Shown: positions 14,976 through 22,830 of the stretch, in pieces
Position numbering within the stretch: the stretch's first letter is position 1
How the letters are laid out: each line of letters opens with the position of its first letter
From: an uncultured Rhodospirillales bacterium
GTDB lineage: Bacteria > Pseudomonadota > Alphaproteobacteria > Rhodospirillales > Casp-alpha2
Assembly: GCA_938074585.1 (NCBI GenBank)
Contig: CALJEW010000118.1
Span: forward strand, 1-32,504
Length of the DNA stretch: 32,504 bases
Direction of reading: 5' to 3'
Translations under genes and position numbers: made by a program
The notes under the pieces: generated by a model
Databases searched by the model: none
What the model saw: only the letters and a program-made list of their open reading frames with translations
Told to the model about the DNA's origin: nothing

Positions 14976-17111
14976 ATGATAAATTTTGAAGGCGTTGCTC
15001 CGGCCCTTAGTCAGGCATTGGACAAACGTGGTTATACTGAACTGACTCCTGTGCAGCTTGCTGTGTTGACCCCTGAACTTAGAGACGTAGATGCCTTGGT
15101 CTCTGCGCAAACAGGATCGGGGAAAACCGTTGCGTTTGGAATGTCTATAGCGCCGACGTTATTGGGTTCAGACGAAAAGTTTGGCCGCGGTGGTCGTGCT
15201 ATGGCATTGGTTGTTGCCCCAACACGTGAATTGGCCTTGCAGGTTAAGCGCGAGCTAGAATGGCTGTTTGAGTTGACTGGAGCTAAAATTGCATCGTGCG
15301 TTGGCGGCATGGACATGCGGACGGAACGACGGGCTTTGCAACAAGGTGTGCATATTGTTGTAGGAACGCCAGGGCGTCTGCGTGATCACATTGAACGGGG
15401 TTCGTTGGAACTGACCAAAATTAAAGCCGTGGTTTTAGATGAAGCGGACGAAATGCTTGATTTGGGTTTTCGCGACGACTTGGAGTATATCCTAGGGGCT
15501 TCCCCTTCTTCGCGTCGTACACTGATGTTCTCCGCAACCGTTCCTCGCTCAATCGCCTCATTAGCAAAGCGCTATCAGCGCGACGCAATCCGGGTCGAAA
15601 CCACATCTGAGCGCGAGCAGCATATAGATATCGATTACCAGTCTTTGACCGTTGCGCCAAACGACCGCGAAAACGCAATTATCAATTTGCTTCGTTTCCA
15701 TGAAGCCAAAAATACGTTGGTCTTTTGCGCCACCCGCGCCACCGTCAACCATATGACCAGCCGCTTGAACAACCGGGGCTTTTCAGTTGTCGCACTGTCT
15801 GGTGAATTAAGTCAAAATGAACGGACCCATGCATTGCAAGCCATGCGCGATGGTCGGGCACGGGTTTGTGTTGCAACCGACGTTGCAGCGCGCGGCATCG
15901 ATTTACCTAACCTAGACTTGGTTATTCACGCCGATACTCCCAGAAACAGTGAAGCTTTGTTACACCGAAGTGGGCGTACCGGCCGGGCTGGGCGTAAAGG
16001 TGTTAGCGCATTAATCGTGCCCCACAATGCTCGGCGTAAGGCTGAGCGGTTGCTGAGCAATGCAAATATCAATGCCACTTGGATTAAGCCGCCATCGGTT
16101 GATGATATTGAAAAGCGCGACCGGGAAAGGATTTTTGAAGATCCAAGCTTGGTCGAGCCTTTGAACGATGTTGAAAAAGCTTTCGCCGAAGATCTTTTGG
16201 GTCGCCATAGTGCTGAACAGATTGCTGCGGCCTTTTTCAGGCGTGTTCAATCTGACAACCCAGCACCTGAAGAATTGATAGAGACAGGACCTTACAAAGA
16301 AGAAGCCAAAAAACCCCGCCGTGAAGATTTCAAGAACGGCGTTTGGTTCTTGTTGTCGGTTGGACGTAAAGACCAAGCAGAAGCACGCTGGTTGTTGCCA
16401 ATGCTTTGCCGAGCCGGACATATTACTAAAAATGAAATTGGCGCTATTCGCATTCATCAAACTGAAACGCATGTTGAGCTGGAACCCGGATGTGTCGATA
16501 AGTTTTTGGAAGCTTTAGGGCCTAGCTGCAAAGTCGAGAAAAATGTTGGTGTGACACGCCTTAAGGGCATTCCGGAAGCACCGAAAGAGCCGTTTAATCG
16601 CCTACGGCGCGACAAAAAACCCTATATAGAGAAAAGGTCCGAAGGACGCGATAAGCCTGCATATAAAGGCAAGTCTAATGGTAAGTCTAATGGTAAGTCT
16701 TATGGCCGTGTAGAAGGTTATAAACCAGAAGCGGGACCTAAATTTGGGCAAAAAAAGAAGTTTGACCATAAATCTGACACCCGTTCAGAAGAACGTAAAT
16801 TAGAAAGCCGCTCATCAAATAGCGATAGGCCTAAGTATGAAAAAAAAATGGGTGAGCGTTCGGAAGGACGTAAGACGGAAGGGCGCGGTACATTTGGTGA
16901 AAAGCAGAAATTTGAGAATAAACCACGTGATGGCTCACCTCTCGAACATGCTTGGGAAAAGGGTGATAATCAATCAAGTGATAAAAAACCTAAGAAAAAT
17001 AAAAAAAGTAAAAAAGCTAGATTTGAAGGTTTAGTAGCCAAAAGTCGCAGCGCAGATAGATCGGGGGCTGCTCCTTTGAAAAGAAATAAGCCTTCTAAAG
17101 GTCCGAAGTAA
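14976..17111 (+). CDS. DEAD-box ATP-dependent RNA helicase with DbpA-type RNA-binding domain
   Basis: Unwinds or remodels structured RNA, probably in ribosome assembly or mRNA turnover. All core motifs are present in order: ELTPVQ (Q motif), SAQTGSGKT (I), PTRELALQ (Ia), GTPGRLRDH (Ib), DEADEMLDLGF (II), SAT (III), TDVAARGIDLPNL (V) and HRSGRTGRAGRKG (VI). After the helicase core comes a DbpA-like RNA-binding domain at about residues 450-520 (KNGVWFLLSVGRKDQAEARW) and a long Lys/Arg/Ser/Gly-rich tail of about 170 residues. This layout matches DeaD/CsdA-class proteins, but orthology is not proved. The ribosome site before the ATG is weak. Confidence 0.93.
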   Translation: MINFEGVAPALSQALDKRGYTELTPVQLAVLTPELRDVDALVSAQTGSGKTVAFGMSIAPTLLGSDEKFGRGGRAMALVVAPTRELALQVKRELEWLFELTGAKIASCVGGMDMRTERRALQQGVHIVVGTPGRLRDHIERGSLELTKIKAVVLDEADEMLDLGFRDDLEYILGASPSSRRTLMFSATVPRSIASLAKRYQRDAIRVETTSEREQHIDIDYQSLTVAPNDRENAIINLLRFHEAKNTLVFCATRATVNHMTSRLNNRGFSVVALSGELSQNERTHALQAMRDGRARVCVATDVAARGIDLPNLDLVIHADTPRNSEALLHRSGRTGRAGRKGVSALIVPHNARRKAERLLSNANINATWIKPPSVDDIEKRDRERIFEDPSLVEPLNDVEKAFAEDLLGRHSAEQIAAAFFRRVQSDNPAPEELIETGPYKEEAKKPRREDFKNGVWFLLSVGRKDQAEARWLLPMLCRAGHITKNEIGAIRIHQTETHVELEPGCVDKFLEALGPSCKVEKNVGVTRLKGIPEAPKEPFNRLRRDKKPYIEKRSEGRDKPAYKGKSNGKSNGKSYGRVEGYKPEAGPKFGQKKKFDHKSDTRSEERKLESRSSNSDRPKYEKKMGERSEGRKTEGRGTFGEKQKFENKPRDGSPLEHAWEKGDNQSSDKKPKKNKKSKKARFEGLVAKSRSADRSGAAPLKRNKPSKGPK
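16668..16703 (+). repeat. Three tandem 12-bp repeats in the helicase tail
   Basis: GGCAAGTCTAAT, GGTAAGTCTAAT and GGTAAGTCTTAT lie head to tail in frame and encode GKSN, GKSN and GKSY. Length change by slippage would keep the reading frame. Confidence 0.85.
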
Positions 17112-17205
17112 GTTTTGTAATGGGCTTAAGCTAAAAAATTGATAACATTTCGTTATGGAAACCAAAGGTGATATAGGCATCTTTTGTTTGTGATCGGGAG
17201 TAAGC

Positions 17206-17891
17206 ATAACAGCTCGAGAGGAAAATAGTTTTTCAGAAATCGAGCTGCTGGGTGACCTGAGCGATATCCAACGAAAAGATATAGTACAGTTCTACAGTTG
17301 GCGTCATTCCAGCAACAATGAACAAATTATTGATCGTCGAAGCGATGCTATTTATATCTTATTTATTGTTGAAGGACGCGTGCGGGTTATGAGTTATGCG
17401 CTTTCTGGGCGGGGAGCGACGTTTAATGATTTAGATGCGGGGCAACATTTCGGTGAAATCTCTGCAATTGATAACGAACTCCGTGCCGCCAGGATTATGG
17501 CCCTAACCAAATGCAGCGTTGCCATTATGTTTCAAGGCCAGTTTTTGAACCTATTGGGAAAAGAACCACAGATTGCTTTGCAACTAATGCGCGAATTAAT
17601 CTCAATGGTTCGCGCGTCAACAATACCCATTATGGATCTCAGTACGTTAGCTGCAAATAACCGTGTACAAGCCGATTTGTTGCGCCTAGCCAAAACCGAA
17701 GTGGATGATGATGGCCGTGCTGTAATTTCCCCGATCCCCGTGTATACCGATATTACTTGCCGCGTCAACACTACCTCGTGTGTTAAACGATCTCGCAACT
17801 AAGGGGCTCGTTGTTTGTGAAAAAAAGTGTATTTATTATCAACGATTTGGGAAGCCTTCAGGAAATGGTTGAAGAGGTCTGGTGTGATTAA
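17206..17891 (+). pseudogene. Decayed Crp/Fnr-family transcriptional regulator
   Basis: Reads clearly as a Crp/Fnr regulator: a cyclic-nucleotide-binding-like domain (SDAIYILFIVEGRVRVMSY, LDAGQHFGEISAIDNE), a dimerisation helix (IMDLSTLAANNRVQADLLRL) and a winged HTH. Three lesions are visible. The likely start, five bases after GGGAG, is ATA instead of ATG. In the HTH, RVNTT is followed by only a few bases of the expected RETVAR before the VLNDLATKGLVV frame resumes, so about 14 bases of the DNA-recognition helix are gone and the frame is lost. Then GAAAAAAAG has one A too many: removing it restores SVFIINDLGSLQEMVEEV, the usual family C-terminus. The longest intact piece runs from a GTG at 17380 to a stop at 17802. 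Even if expressed it should not bind DNA. Confidence 0.82.
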
Positions 17892-18142
17892 TTACCTAAA
17901 GAGGTATGAGGTGATCAAAATACCTGATAAATCTTGAAGCTTTTTGATGAATTTTATTGGTGCCGTTTGACTTGTGCATTGGAGATTTATAAATTTTGAC
18001 TTTTACAATTGGGACTGCGTAAATTAGTGTTTTTTCATTAATTCAGTTTTTGAATTAAAAGTGAACGCACATTTGAAGTTGGTGAAATGAACGAATGCAG
18101 AATAATACTAAAGTAAGCGCTTTAAGCAAATAGGCAACAAAA
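17892..18142 (+). other. Non-coding stretch between the Crp/Fnr and divK remnants
   Basis: About 250 A/T-rich bases with no supported gene. TTGACT followed by TATAAA about 15 bases later (near 17968-17994) could be a relic divK promoter, but the spacing is short. AATTCAGTTTTTGAATT is a small inverted repeat of unknown meaning. Confidence 0.4.
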
Positions 18143-18428
18143 GTGTCGAAAACTATTCTAATCGTTTAAAACGACAAATTAAACATAAAGCTTTTCATTG
18201 ATTTTTACAAGCTCATGGATATGCTGTTACCTGAGATTTCTGGTTTGGAAGTCACCAAAATGTTGAAGGCGGATGACTATTTAAAATTGATCCCTGTTGT
18301 TGCCGTAACGGCGTTCGCAATGAAGGGTAATGAAGATAAAATTCGTGAAGGGGTATGTAAAGGATATATCGCTAAGCCAATTTCTACCCCAAACATTCCT
18401 TGACACGCTAGCTAAGTTTTTAAACTAA
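18143..18428 (+). pseudogene. divK: Decayed divK (single-domain cell-cycle response regulator)
   Basis: Starts GTG with SKTILIV then a stop (TAA at 18167) where DivK has the acidic-pocket ED; NDKLNIKLF follows, recognisable against DivK's NELNMKLF. The frame then slips and the sequence jumps at ATGGATAT (18215-18222) directly from the DivK HGY position to DMLLPEISGLEVTKMLKADD, so about 25 residues before the phospho-Asp are missing. VVAVTAFAMKGNEDKIREG and YIAKPIS are well kept. An extra base near 18394 shifts the end; correcting it restores FLDTLAKFLN and a stop at 18426-18428. DivK is a receiver protein that controls CckA-CtrA signalling in Caulobacter and rhizobia. This copy cannot make a folded receiver. 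Confidence 0.85.
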
Positions 18429-18476
18429 AACCTTTTCAAATTAGGACCATCGATTGAAGAGTTCGCTCATTTTAGC

Positions 18477-18519
18477 GCAATTTAAAAGCGACTAAAGATT
18501 CTAGCCTCTTTTAAATTGC
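18477..18519. repeat. 12-bp perfect inverted repeat downstream of the divK remnant
   Basis: GCAATTTAAAAG (18477-18488) and CTTTTAAATTGC (18508-18519) with a 19-base loop. It could be the old divK-side terminator or a mark of a lost segment; pleD would be expected in this interval in related genomes. Confidence 0.5.
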
Positions 18520-18561
18520 ATGCAATCGAGCGCACTAATTAAAAACCTTGTATTTATGGGA

Positions 18562-18596
18562 TAAATAAAAGCCAGCTAAGCCGACTTTTTTATTTA
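18562..18596 (-). terminator. Rho-independent terminator of rpmG
   Basis: On the minus strand the RNA has an A-rich arm, a GC core GUCGGC-UUA-GCUGGC that pairs with two G-U wobbles, and a UUUUAUUUA tail, about 40 bases after the rpmG stop. The plus-strand version has two mismatches, so it acts on minus-strand transcripts. Confidence 0.7.
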
Positions 18597-18635
18597 TAAT
18601 AGAGACTGGGGCACAAGGCCCGCTCCAATTTCTAA

Positions 18636-18803
18636 TTATTTGATTTTAGCTTCTTTGAATACAACATGCTTACGTATAACGGGATCGTATTTATTGAATT
18701 CAAATTTTTCAGTAGAATTCCGTGGATTTTTTTTGGTTACGTAATAGTAGCCAGTGTCCGCGGTGCTAACGAGTTTAATAAGTTGTGATGCTGGCTTAGC
18801 CAT
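18636..18803 (-). CDS. rpmG: 50S ribosomal protein L33
   Basis: A small structural protein of the large ribosomal subunit near the E site. Beginning at MAKPAS it is 55 residues, the usual alphaproteobacterial length, with the conserved LVSTADTGYYYVTKKN and the ending KHVVFKEAKIK. It has no Cys, so it is the zinc-independent form. An in-frame upstream start (18857) would add 18 residues that do not belong to the family and overlap the promoter region. It follows the S41 protease gene on the same strand but appears to have its own promoter, and a terminator lies downstream. In relatives divK and pleD lie on its far side. Confidence 0.95.
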   Translation of the reverse strand: MAKPASQLIKLVSTADTGYYYVTKKNPRNSTEKFEFNKYDPVIRKHVVFKEAKIK

Positions 18804-18848
18804 AGTCCAAGTTCCATTATAAAGATAAATTAAGATCCAGAGCAGCGC

Positions 18849-18876
18849 ACAATACAATGCCCTGTGTCAGTGTCAA
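18849..18876 (-). promoter_or_regulatory. Promoter of rpmG
   Basis: On the minus strand TTGACA (18871-18876), 16 bases, then TATTGT (18849-18854), about 45 bases before the rpmG ATG. The -35 sits inside an inverted repeat GTGTC-AA-GACAC (18870-18881). A second TATAAT at 18816-18821 lies closer to the gene but has no good -35. Confidence 0.6.
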
Positions 18877-18903
18877 GACACTCGTTATTTGTGATTAATT
18901 TGT

Positions 18904-20496
18904 CTACTTTTGCGCTTGGTTTGTTGCTGATGAAAAGTATAATGCGCGGGTATAGGTCGTTGGATTCTTGATCATATGTATAGCAATGTCTAATTCCTTG
19001 TCTGATTTCCTTTGTTGCGCAGGGCACGTGCTACGCAAGTTATTGCGTCGGGCACTATTTTTTAACCCGACCGATCGCCATTGATGGAATGTTGATTTAA
19101 TTCTTGAGGCAGAATTCAAAGTTACATTAATAAACTTTTCAATGGGTTCAGGCTTCGCTTTGGTGCACAACGATGGGCGAACACCAAGGCCATGTAAAAT
19201 ATAGCCGGATGGTGCAATAAATTGGGACCATGTCAGGGTGATTTCCCCGTCATTTGGCAGCCTTAGGACGGATTGTACGGTGCCCTTTCCAAAAGACGAT
19301 GTCCCAACAAGGATAGCGCGCTGCCGGTCTTGTAAGGCGGCTGCTACAATTTCTGCAGCAGATGCGGATTTGCCATCTATCAACACTATTAACGGTCGTT
19401 TTTCAGTTAAATCCAATCCACCCGCTGCGTAATGATGCAAGCTGTCGGGATGGCGCCCTTTTGTCGAAACAATCGTCCCTTGGGTTAAAAACAAATCAGC
19501 AACTTTAACCGATTGCTTAAGCAAGCCGCCGGGGTTTCCGCGCAAATCAAGCACGACCCCTTTTAAATCGTGCCCCATTGCGCTTGTGGCTAATTTTAGC
19601 TTTTTAGATAATGACGGGGCCGTGCCCTGATTAAAGCTGCTGATTTTATAATACAGGATATTTTTTAAGCGTTTTTCGGTGACCGTCGGAAAAACGATGT
19701 GCTTGCGGGTTAGCTTGTGTGTTTGCTGGGCCGGAATACCTGATCTGGTGACGGATAGACGGACCGTTGTGTTAGTTTGGACCCGAATAAGTAATGTTGC
19801 CTGACGTGGCGTTAAATGGTCTGCTGGTTTTTTATCGATGTGGGTGATGGTATCATTTATGAGCAACCCCGACTTAGCCGCTGGAGTGTTGGGTGTGATA
19901 CGCGTTATGCGTAATGCGCCGTCAATACGTTTGAAGCCAACCCCAATGCCGCCAAACCCATCGCGTTGAGCGCGGTTCTCGCGGGCGTCTTCGGCCCCAG
20001 CATAGCGCGAATACAAATCAAGCTTTGAGAGCACGCCATCAAAAACAGCTTCGTATATTTTTTCCGCCTCAGCCGCTTTCATGTCAGTCGAATAGGCGCG
20101 CGCGGCAATGGCTAAATCAGACGTAAGTTTTGCCCACCCATGAACGTCGTTGCTTTTTGGTAGATCTACGGTAAGGATACGCTGACCCATATAGCTTAGT
20201 GTAATTGAGTTTTTAGATTTTCGAACATACAGTGCTGGGTCAATGGCGCTAAATCCCTTGATCCCATCTAGGGCCAAACGATCAATCGAAATGTACTCAA
20301 TATACTTTTCTGAGACACCCTGGTAACCAGCTTTGAAAACGGCTATCGCATCGGGCCATACTTGAATGGTGGCTTTTAGAGGGGGCAGCGATGATCCACA
20401 AGCGGCAACAAGGCCAACCAAACTCAAAGCGCGTACGATAGTGAGAAAGGATCGAAAAATTTCCATATAATTAGTTTCGATGATTTTTGTGACCAC
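18904..20496 (-). CDS. Carboxyl-terminal processing protease (S41 family) with PDZ domain, predicted lipoprotein
   Basis: A periplasmic serine protease that trims or degrades proteins from their C-termini. A hydrophobic N-terminal segment ends in LVGLVAAC, a lipobox, so it is probably lipid-anchored. A PDZ domain spans about residues 185-260 (FGGIGVGFKRIDGALRITRI, TPAAKSGLLINDTITHID). The S41 core follows, with VVLDLRGNPGG, the catalytic Ser in DGKSASAAEI (about Ser379, counting from the GTG at 20496) and Lys in SSFGKGTVQ (about Lys404), 25 residues later as in characterised CTPs. The ATG at 20466 (residue 11) gives a more standard lipoprotein signal and may be the true start. The C-terminal 100 residues are basic and unrecognised. 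It lies between rnr and rpmG. Confidence 0.88.
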   Translation of the reverse strand: MVTKIIETNYMEIFRSFLTIVRALSLVGLVAACGSSLPPLKATIQVWPDAIAVFKAGYQGVSEKYIEYISIDRLALDGIKGFSAIDPALYVRKSKNSITLSYMGQRILTVDLPKSNDVHGWAKLTSDLAIAARAYSTDMKAAEAEKIYEAVFDGVLSKLDLYSRYAGAEDARENRAQRDGFGGIGVGFKRIDGALRITRITPNTPAAKSGLLINDTITHIDKKPADHLTPRQATLLIRVQTNTTVRLSVTRSGIPAQQTHKLTRKHIVFPTVTEKRLKNILYYKISSFNQGTAPSLSKKLKLATSAMGHDLKGVVLDLRGNPGGLLKQSVKVADLFLTQGTIVSTKGRHPDSLHHYAAGGLDLTEKRPLIVLIDGKSASAAEIVAAALQDRQRAILVGTSSFGKGTVQSVLRLPNDGEITLTWSQFIAPSGYILHGLGVRPSLCTKAKPEPIEKFINVTLNSASRIKSTFHQWRSVGLKNSARRNNLRSTCPAQQRKSDKELDIAIHMIKNPTTYTRALYFSSATNQAQK

Positions 20497-20535
20497 GTCA
20501 TCTACTGAATTGATAAATCAATAAAAATAACTGTA

Positions 20536-22812
20536 TTAATGCCTTTTGTGGTGCTTTTTGCCTCTTGGGCCGCCTTTAGCCCTTTTTTTTGCCGCCTTAT
20601 GGCCACCAGATTTGCGTTTGTGACTTTGCGGACGCTTGCCTTTTTGGGGTTCACCAGAATTGAGGATCTGAAAAATCAGCCCCCCCGATATAGGCGTTGC
20701 TTCGCGCAACATGACCTCAACCGGTTGCCCTAGTTGGTACATGTTCCCTGAATTTTGCCCAATCAACACATGCCCGGTTTGGTCTAAATCATAATAGTCG
20801 CCGGCCAAGCTGCTGATCGGGACCAAACCATCGGCCCCGGTTTCATCTAAAGTGACAAACAAGCCAAATCGAGTGACTCCATTAATCCGGGCGGCAAAAA
20901 TAGAACCAATGCGGGTTGATAAATGTCCTGCGACGTAGCGGTCCATGGCATCGCGCTCTGCGGCTGAGGCGCGGCGTTCGGTTGAACACAAATGGGTGCC
21001 CAATTCTTCGAACTCGTCGCCATCGCTTTGTAATCCATCATTACCCAGTTTGTGAGCATTTATTAAGGCCCTGTGCACCAACAAGTCTGAATAGCGCCGG
21101 ATGGGGGACGTGAAATGGCAATAGCGGCTTAATGCCAAACCAAAATGTCCGATGTTGCCAGGGCTGTATTCAGCCTGGGCTTGAGACCTTAAAACCATTT
21201 GATTGATCATGTGCGCGTTGAGTGTGTTGGCGGCTTTGCGTAAAATTTGGTTAAATTGAATAGGCTTGATGACTTGGCCCTTGGAAAAAGTGTAATCCAA
21301 GGTTTCCAAAAACTCTGTAAAAGCATCTAGTTTTTCAGGACTCGGGCGGTCGTGGATGCGGTACATGCAGGGCTGTTTATTCTTTTCCAACGATTGTGCC
21401 GCAGCCACGTTGGCTGTGATCATAAATTCTTCGATTAGCTTATGGCTATCTAAGCGTTGGCGCGGAACTATGCTGGCAATCTTTCCGTCTTCACCAATCT
21501 CTACTTTTCGCTCGGGCATATCTAATTCAAGGGCATTGCGTTCTTGTCGGTATGTATCAAGAACTCGAAATGCCCCGTATAAGGGCGCGATAACGCTGTC
21601 GACCAATGGCGCTGTTAGCTCATCTGGATAGCCATCACGGGCTGCTTGTATTTGTTCGTACGTGGTCCGGGCGTGCGATTTCATCAGGCCGCGCACGAAC
21701 AAATGGCGTAACAAATGCCCTTTTTTATCGATCCATAAATGGGCCGCTAAACACGGACGCTCTTCATTTGGAACGAGCGAACATAATCCGTTGGATAAGG
21801 CTTCAGGCAACATAGGGACGACACGATCAGGAAAATAAACAGAGTTCCCCCGGCTGCGAGCCTCATTATCTAAAGCATCCCCCGTCGTTACATAACACGC
21901 CACATCGGCAATGGCGATGATCAGGTGCCAGCCTTCAGGATTCTTCTTGTCTTCGTCTGGTTCTGCAAAAACAGCATCATCAAAATCACGGGCATCGGCA
22001 CCATCAATTGTGATCAGTGGAATGTTTCGTAAATCAGATCGATTTCCCAGCGGCTTTGATTTCGCTGAATTGGCAATTTTGAGGGCATCGGTAGGGAATT
22101 CGTTTGGGATTTCGTATTGGTGAATGGCGATTAGGCTAATAGCGCCGTGGGAATCCATAGATTCTAAACGTTCGGATATTTTGGCGTTGCGCAATCCAAG
22201 CCGCTTGCCCGGTAAAACTTCTGCCCAAACCAAATCACCGGGTTGCGCGTCCATGCTATCGGTGGAGCGGATAATCATTTCGCCTTTTTGTTTGCGGTCC
22301 GTAGGCTGAACCCGCAATTCACCTTCAATTTTAATTACGACGCCCAAAATATGATCTGGGGCTTCTGAAATACGACGAATTGTTTTGGCTTGATAGGTGC
22401 CGTTGTCTGTTTCTTCTAAACGGGCAAGGACGCGATCGCCTTTGCCTAGGGCTGAGTTTCCAGCACGTTCAGGCAGCATGTAAATTATGGGTGTTATATC
22501 GCCATCCCAATTTAAGGGCTTGGCCTGCAAATCGCCCTCTTTATCGGGGCCAGTGACTAACAAAACGGTAACGCTTGGCAGCTTTCCAGGCTCAGAAAAC
22601 TTGCGACCGCGTTTCTTTTCCAAAACACCGGTTTCTTCCATTTCACGGAGAACCTTTTTCAGAACCTTTTTCTGATCAGTATTTAGTTTAAAGCTGCGCG
22701 CTATCTCGCGCTTACCCGCTTGCGACGGATTACCTTGAATGTAGGCCAGAATTTGGTCCGTACTTGGAAACGGAGCTGCGGTTTTAGGAGTTCTGGCCAC
22801 AGTTATATCCAT
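20536..22812 (-). CDS. rnr: Ribonuclease R
   Basis: A 3'-to-5' exoribonuclease that degrades structured RNA. The 758 residues contain an N-terminal winged-helix region (AGKREIARSFKLNTDQKKVLKKV written in part here: AGKREIARSF, then LREMEETGVLEKKRGRKF), cold-shock-like domains, the RNB domain with DARDFDDAVFAE (Asp residues from about 273) and RYSDLLVHRALI, and a C-terminal S1 domain (ARINGVTRFGLFVTLDETGA). The last 35 residues are very Lys/His-rich and should bind RNA. It starts 18 bases after topA, upstream on the same strand, and belongs to the conserved topA-rnr block. Confidence 0.95.
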   Translation of the reverse strand: MDITVARTPKTAAPFPSTDQILAYIQGNPSQAGKREIARSFKLNTDQKKVLKKVLREMEETGVLEKKRGRKFSEPGKLPSVTVLLVTGPDKEGDLQAKPLNWDGDITPIIYMLPERAGNSALGKGDRVLARLEETDNGTYQAKTIRRISEAPDHILGVVIKIEGELRVQPTDRKQKGEMIIRSTDSMDAQPGDLVWAEVLPGKRLGLRNAKISERLESMDSHGAISLIAIHQYEIPNEFPTDALKIANSAKSKPLGNRSDLRNIPLITIDGADARDFDDAVFAEPDEDKKNPEGWHLIIAIADVACYVTTGDALDNEARSRGNSVYFPDRVVPMLPEALSNGLCSLVPNEERPCLAAHLWIDKKGHLLRHLFVRGLMKSHARTTYEQIQAARDGYPDELTAPLVDSVIAPLYGAFRVLDTYRQERNALELDMPERKVEIGEDGKIASIVPRQRLDSHKLIEEFMITANVAAAQSLEKNKQPCMYRIHDRPSPEKLDAFTEFLETLDYTFSKGQVIKPIQFNQILRKAANTLNAHMINQMVLRSQAQAEYSPGNIGHFGLALSRYCHFTSPIRRYSDLLVHRALINAHKLGNDGLQSDGDEFEELGTHLCSTERRASAAERDAMDRYVAGHLSTRIGSIFAARINGVTRFGLFVTLDETGADGLVPISSLAGDYYDLDQTGHVLIGQNSGNMYQLGQPVEVMLREATPISGGLIFQILNSGEPQKGKRPQSHKRKSGGHKAAKKRAKGGPRGKKHHKRH

Positions 22813-22830
22813 ATCTGAAAAGAGCTGGCA

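Noticed and set aside
18804..18857. N-terminal extension of L33 to 73 residues
   Set aside because: The extra residues do not belong to the L33 family and would overlap the rpmG promoter; MAKPAS is the family start.
20509..20522. ATTGAT-AA-ATCAAT inverted repeat between rnr and the S41 protease gene
   Set aside because: Short, A/T-rich and without a T-run on the minus strand; such repeats are expected by chance.
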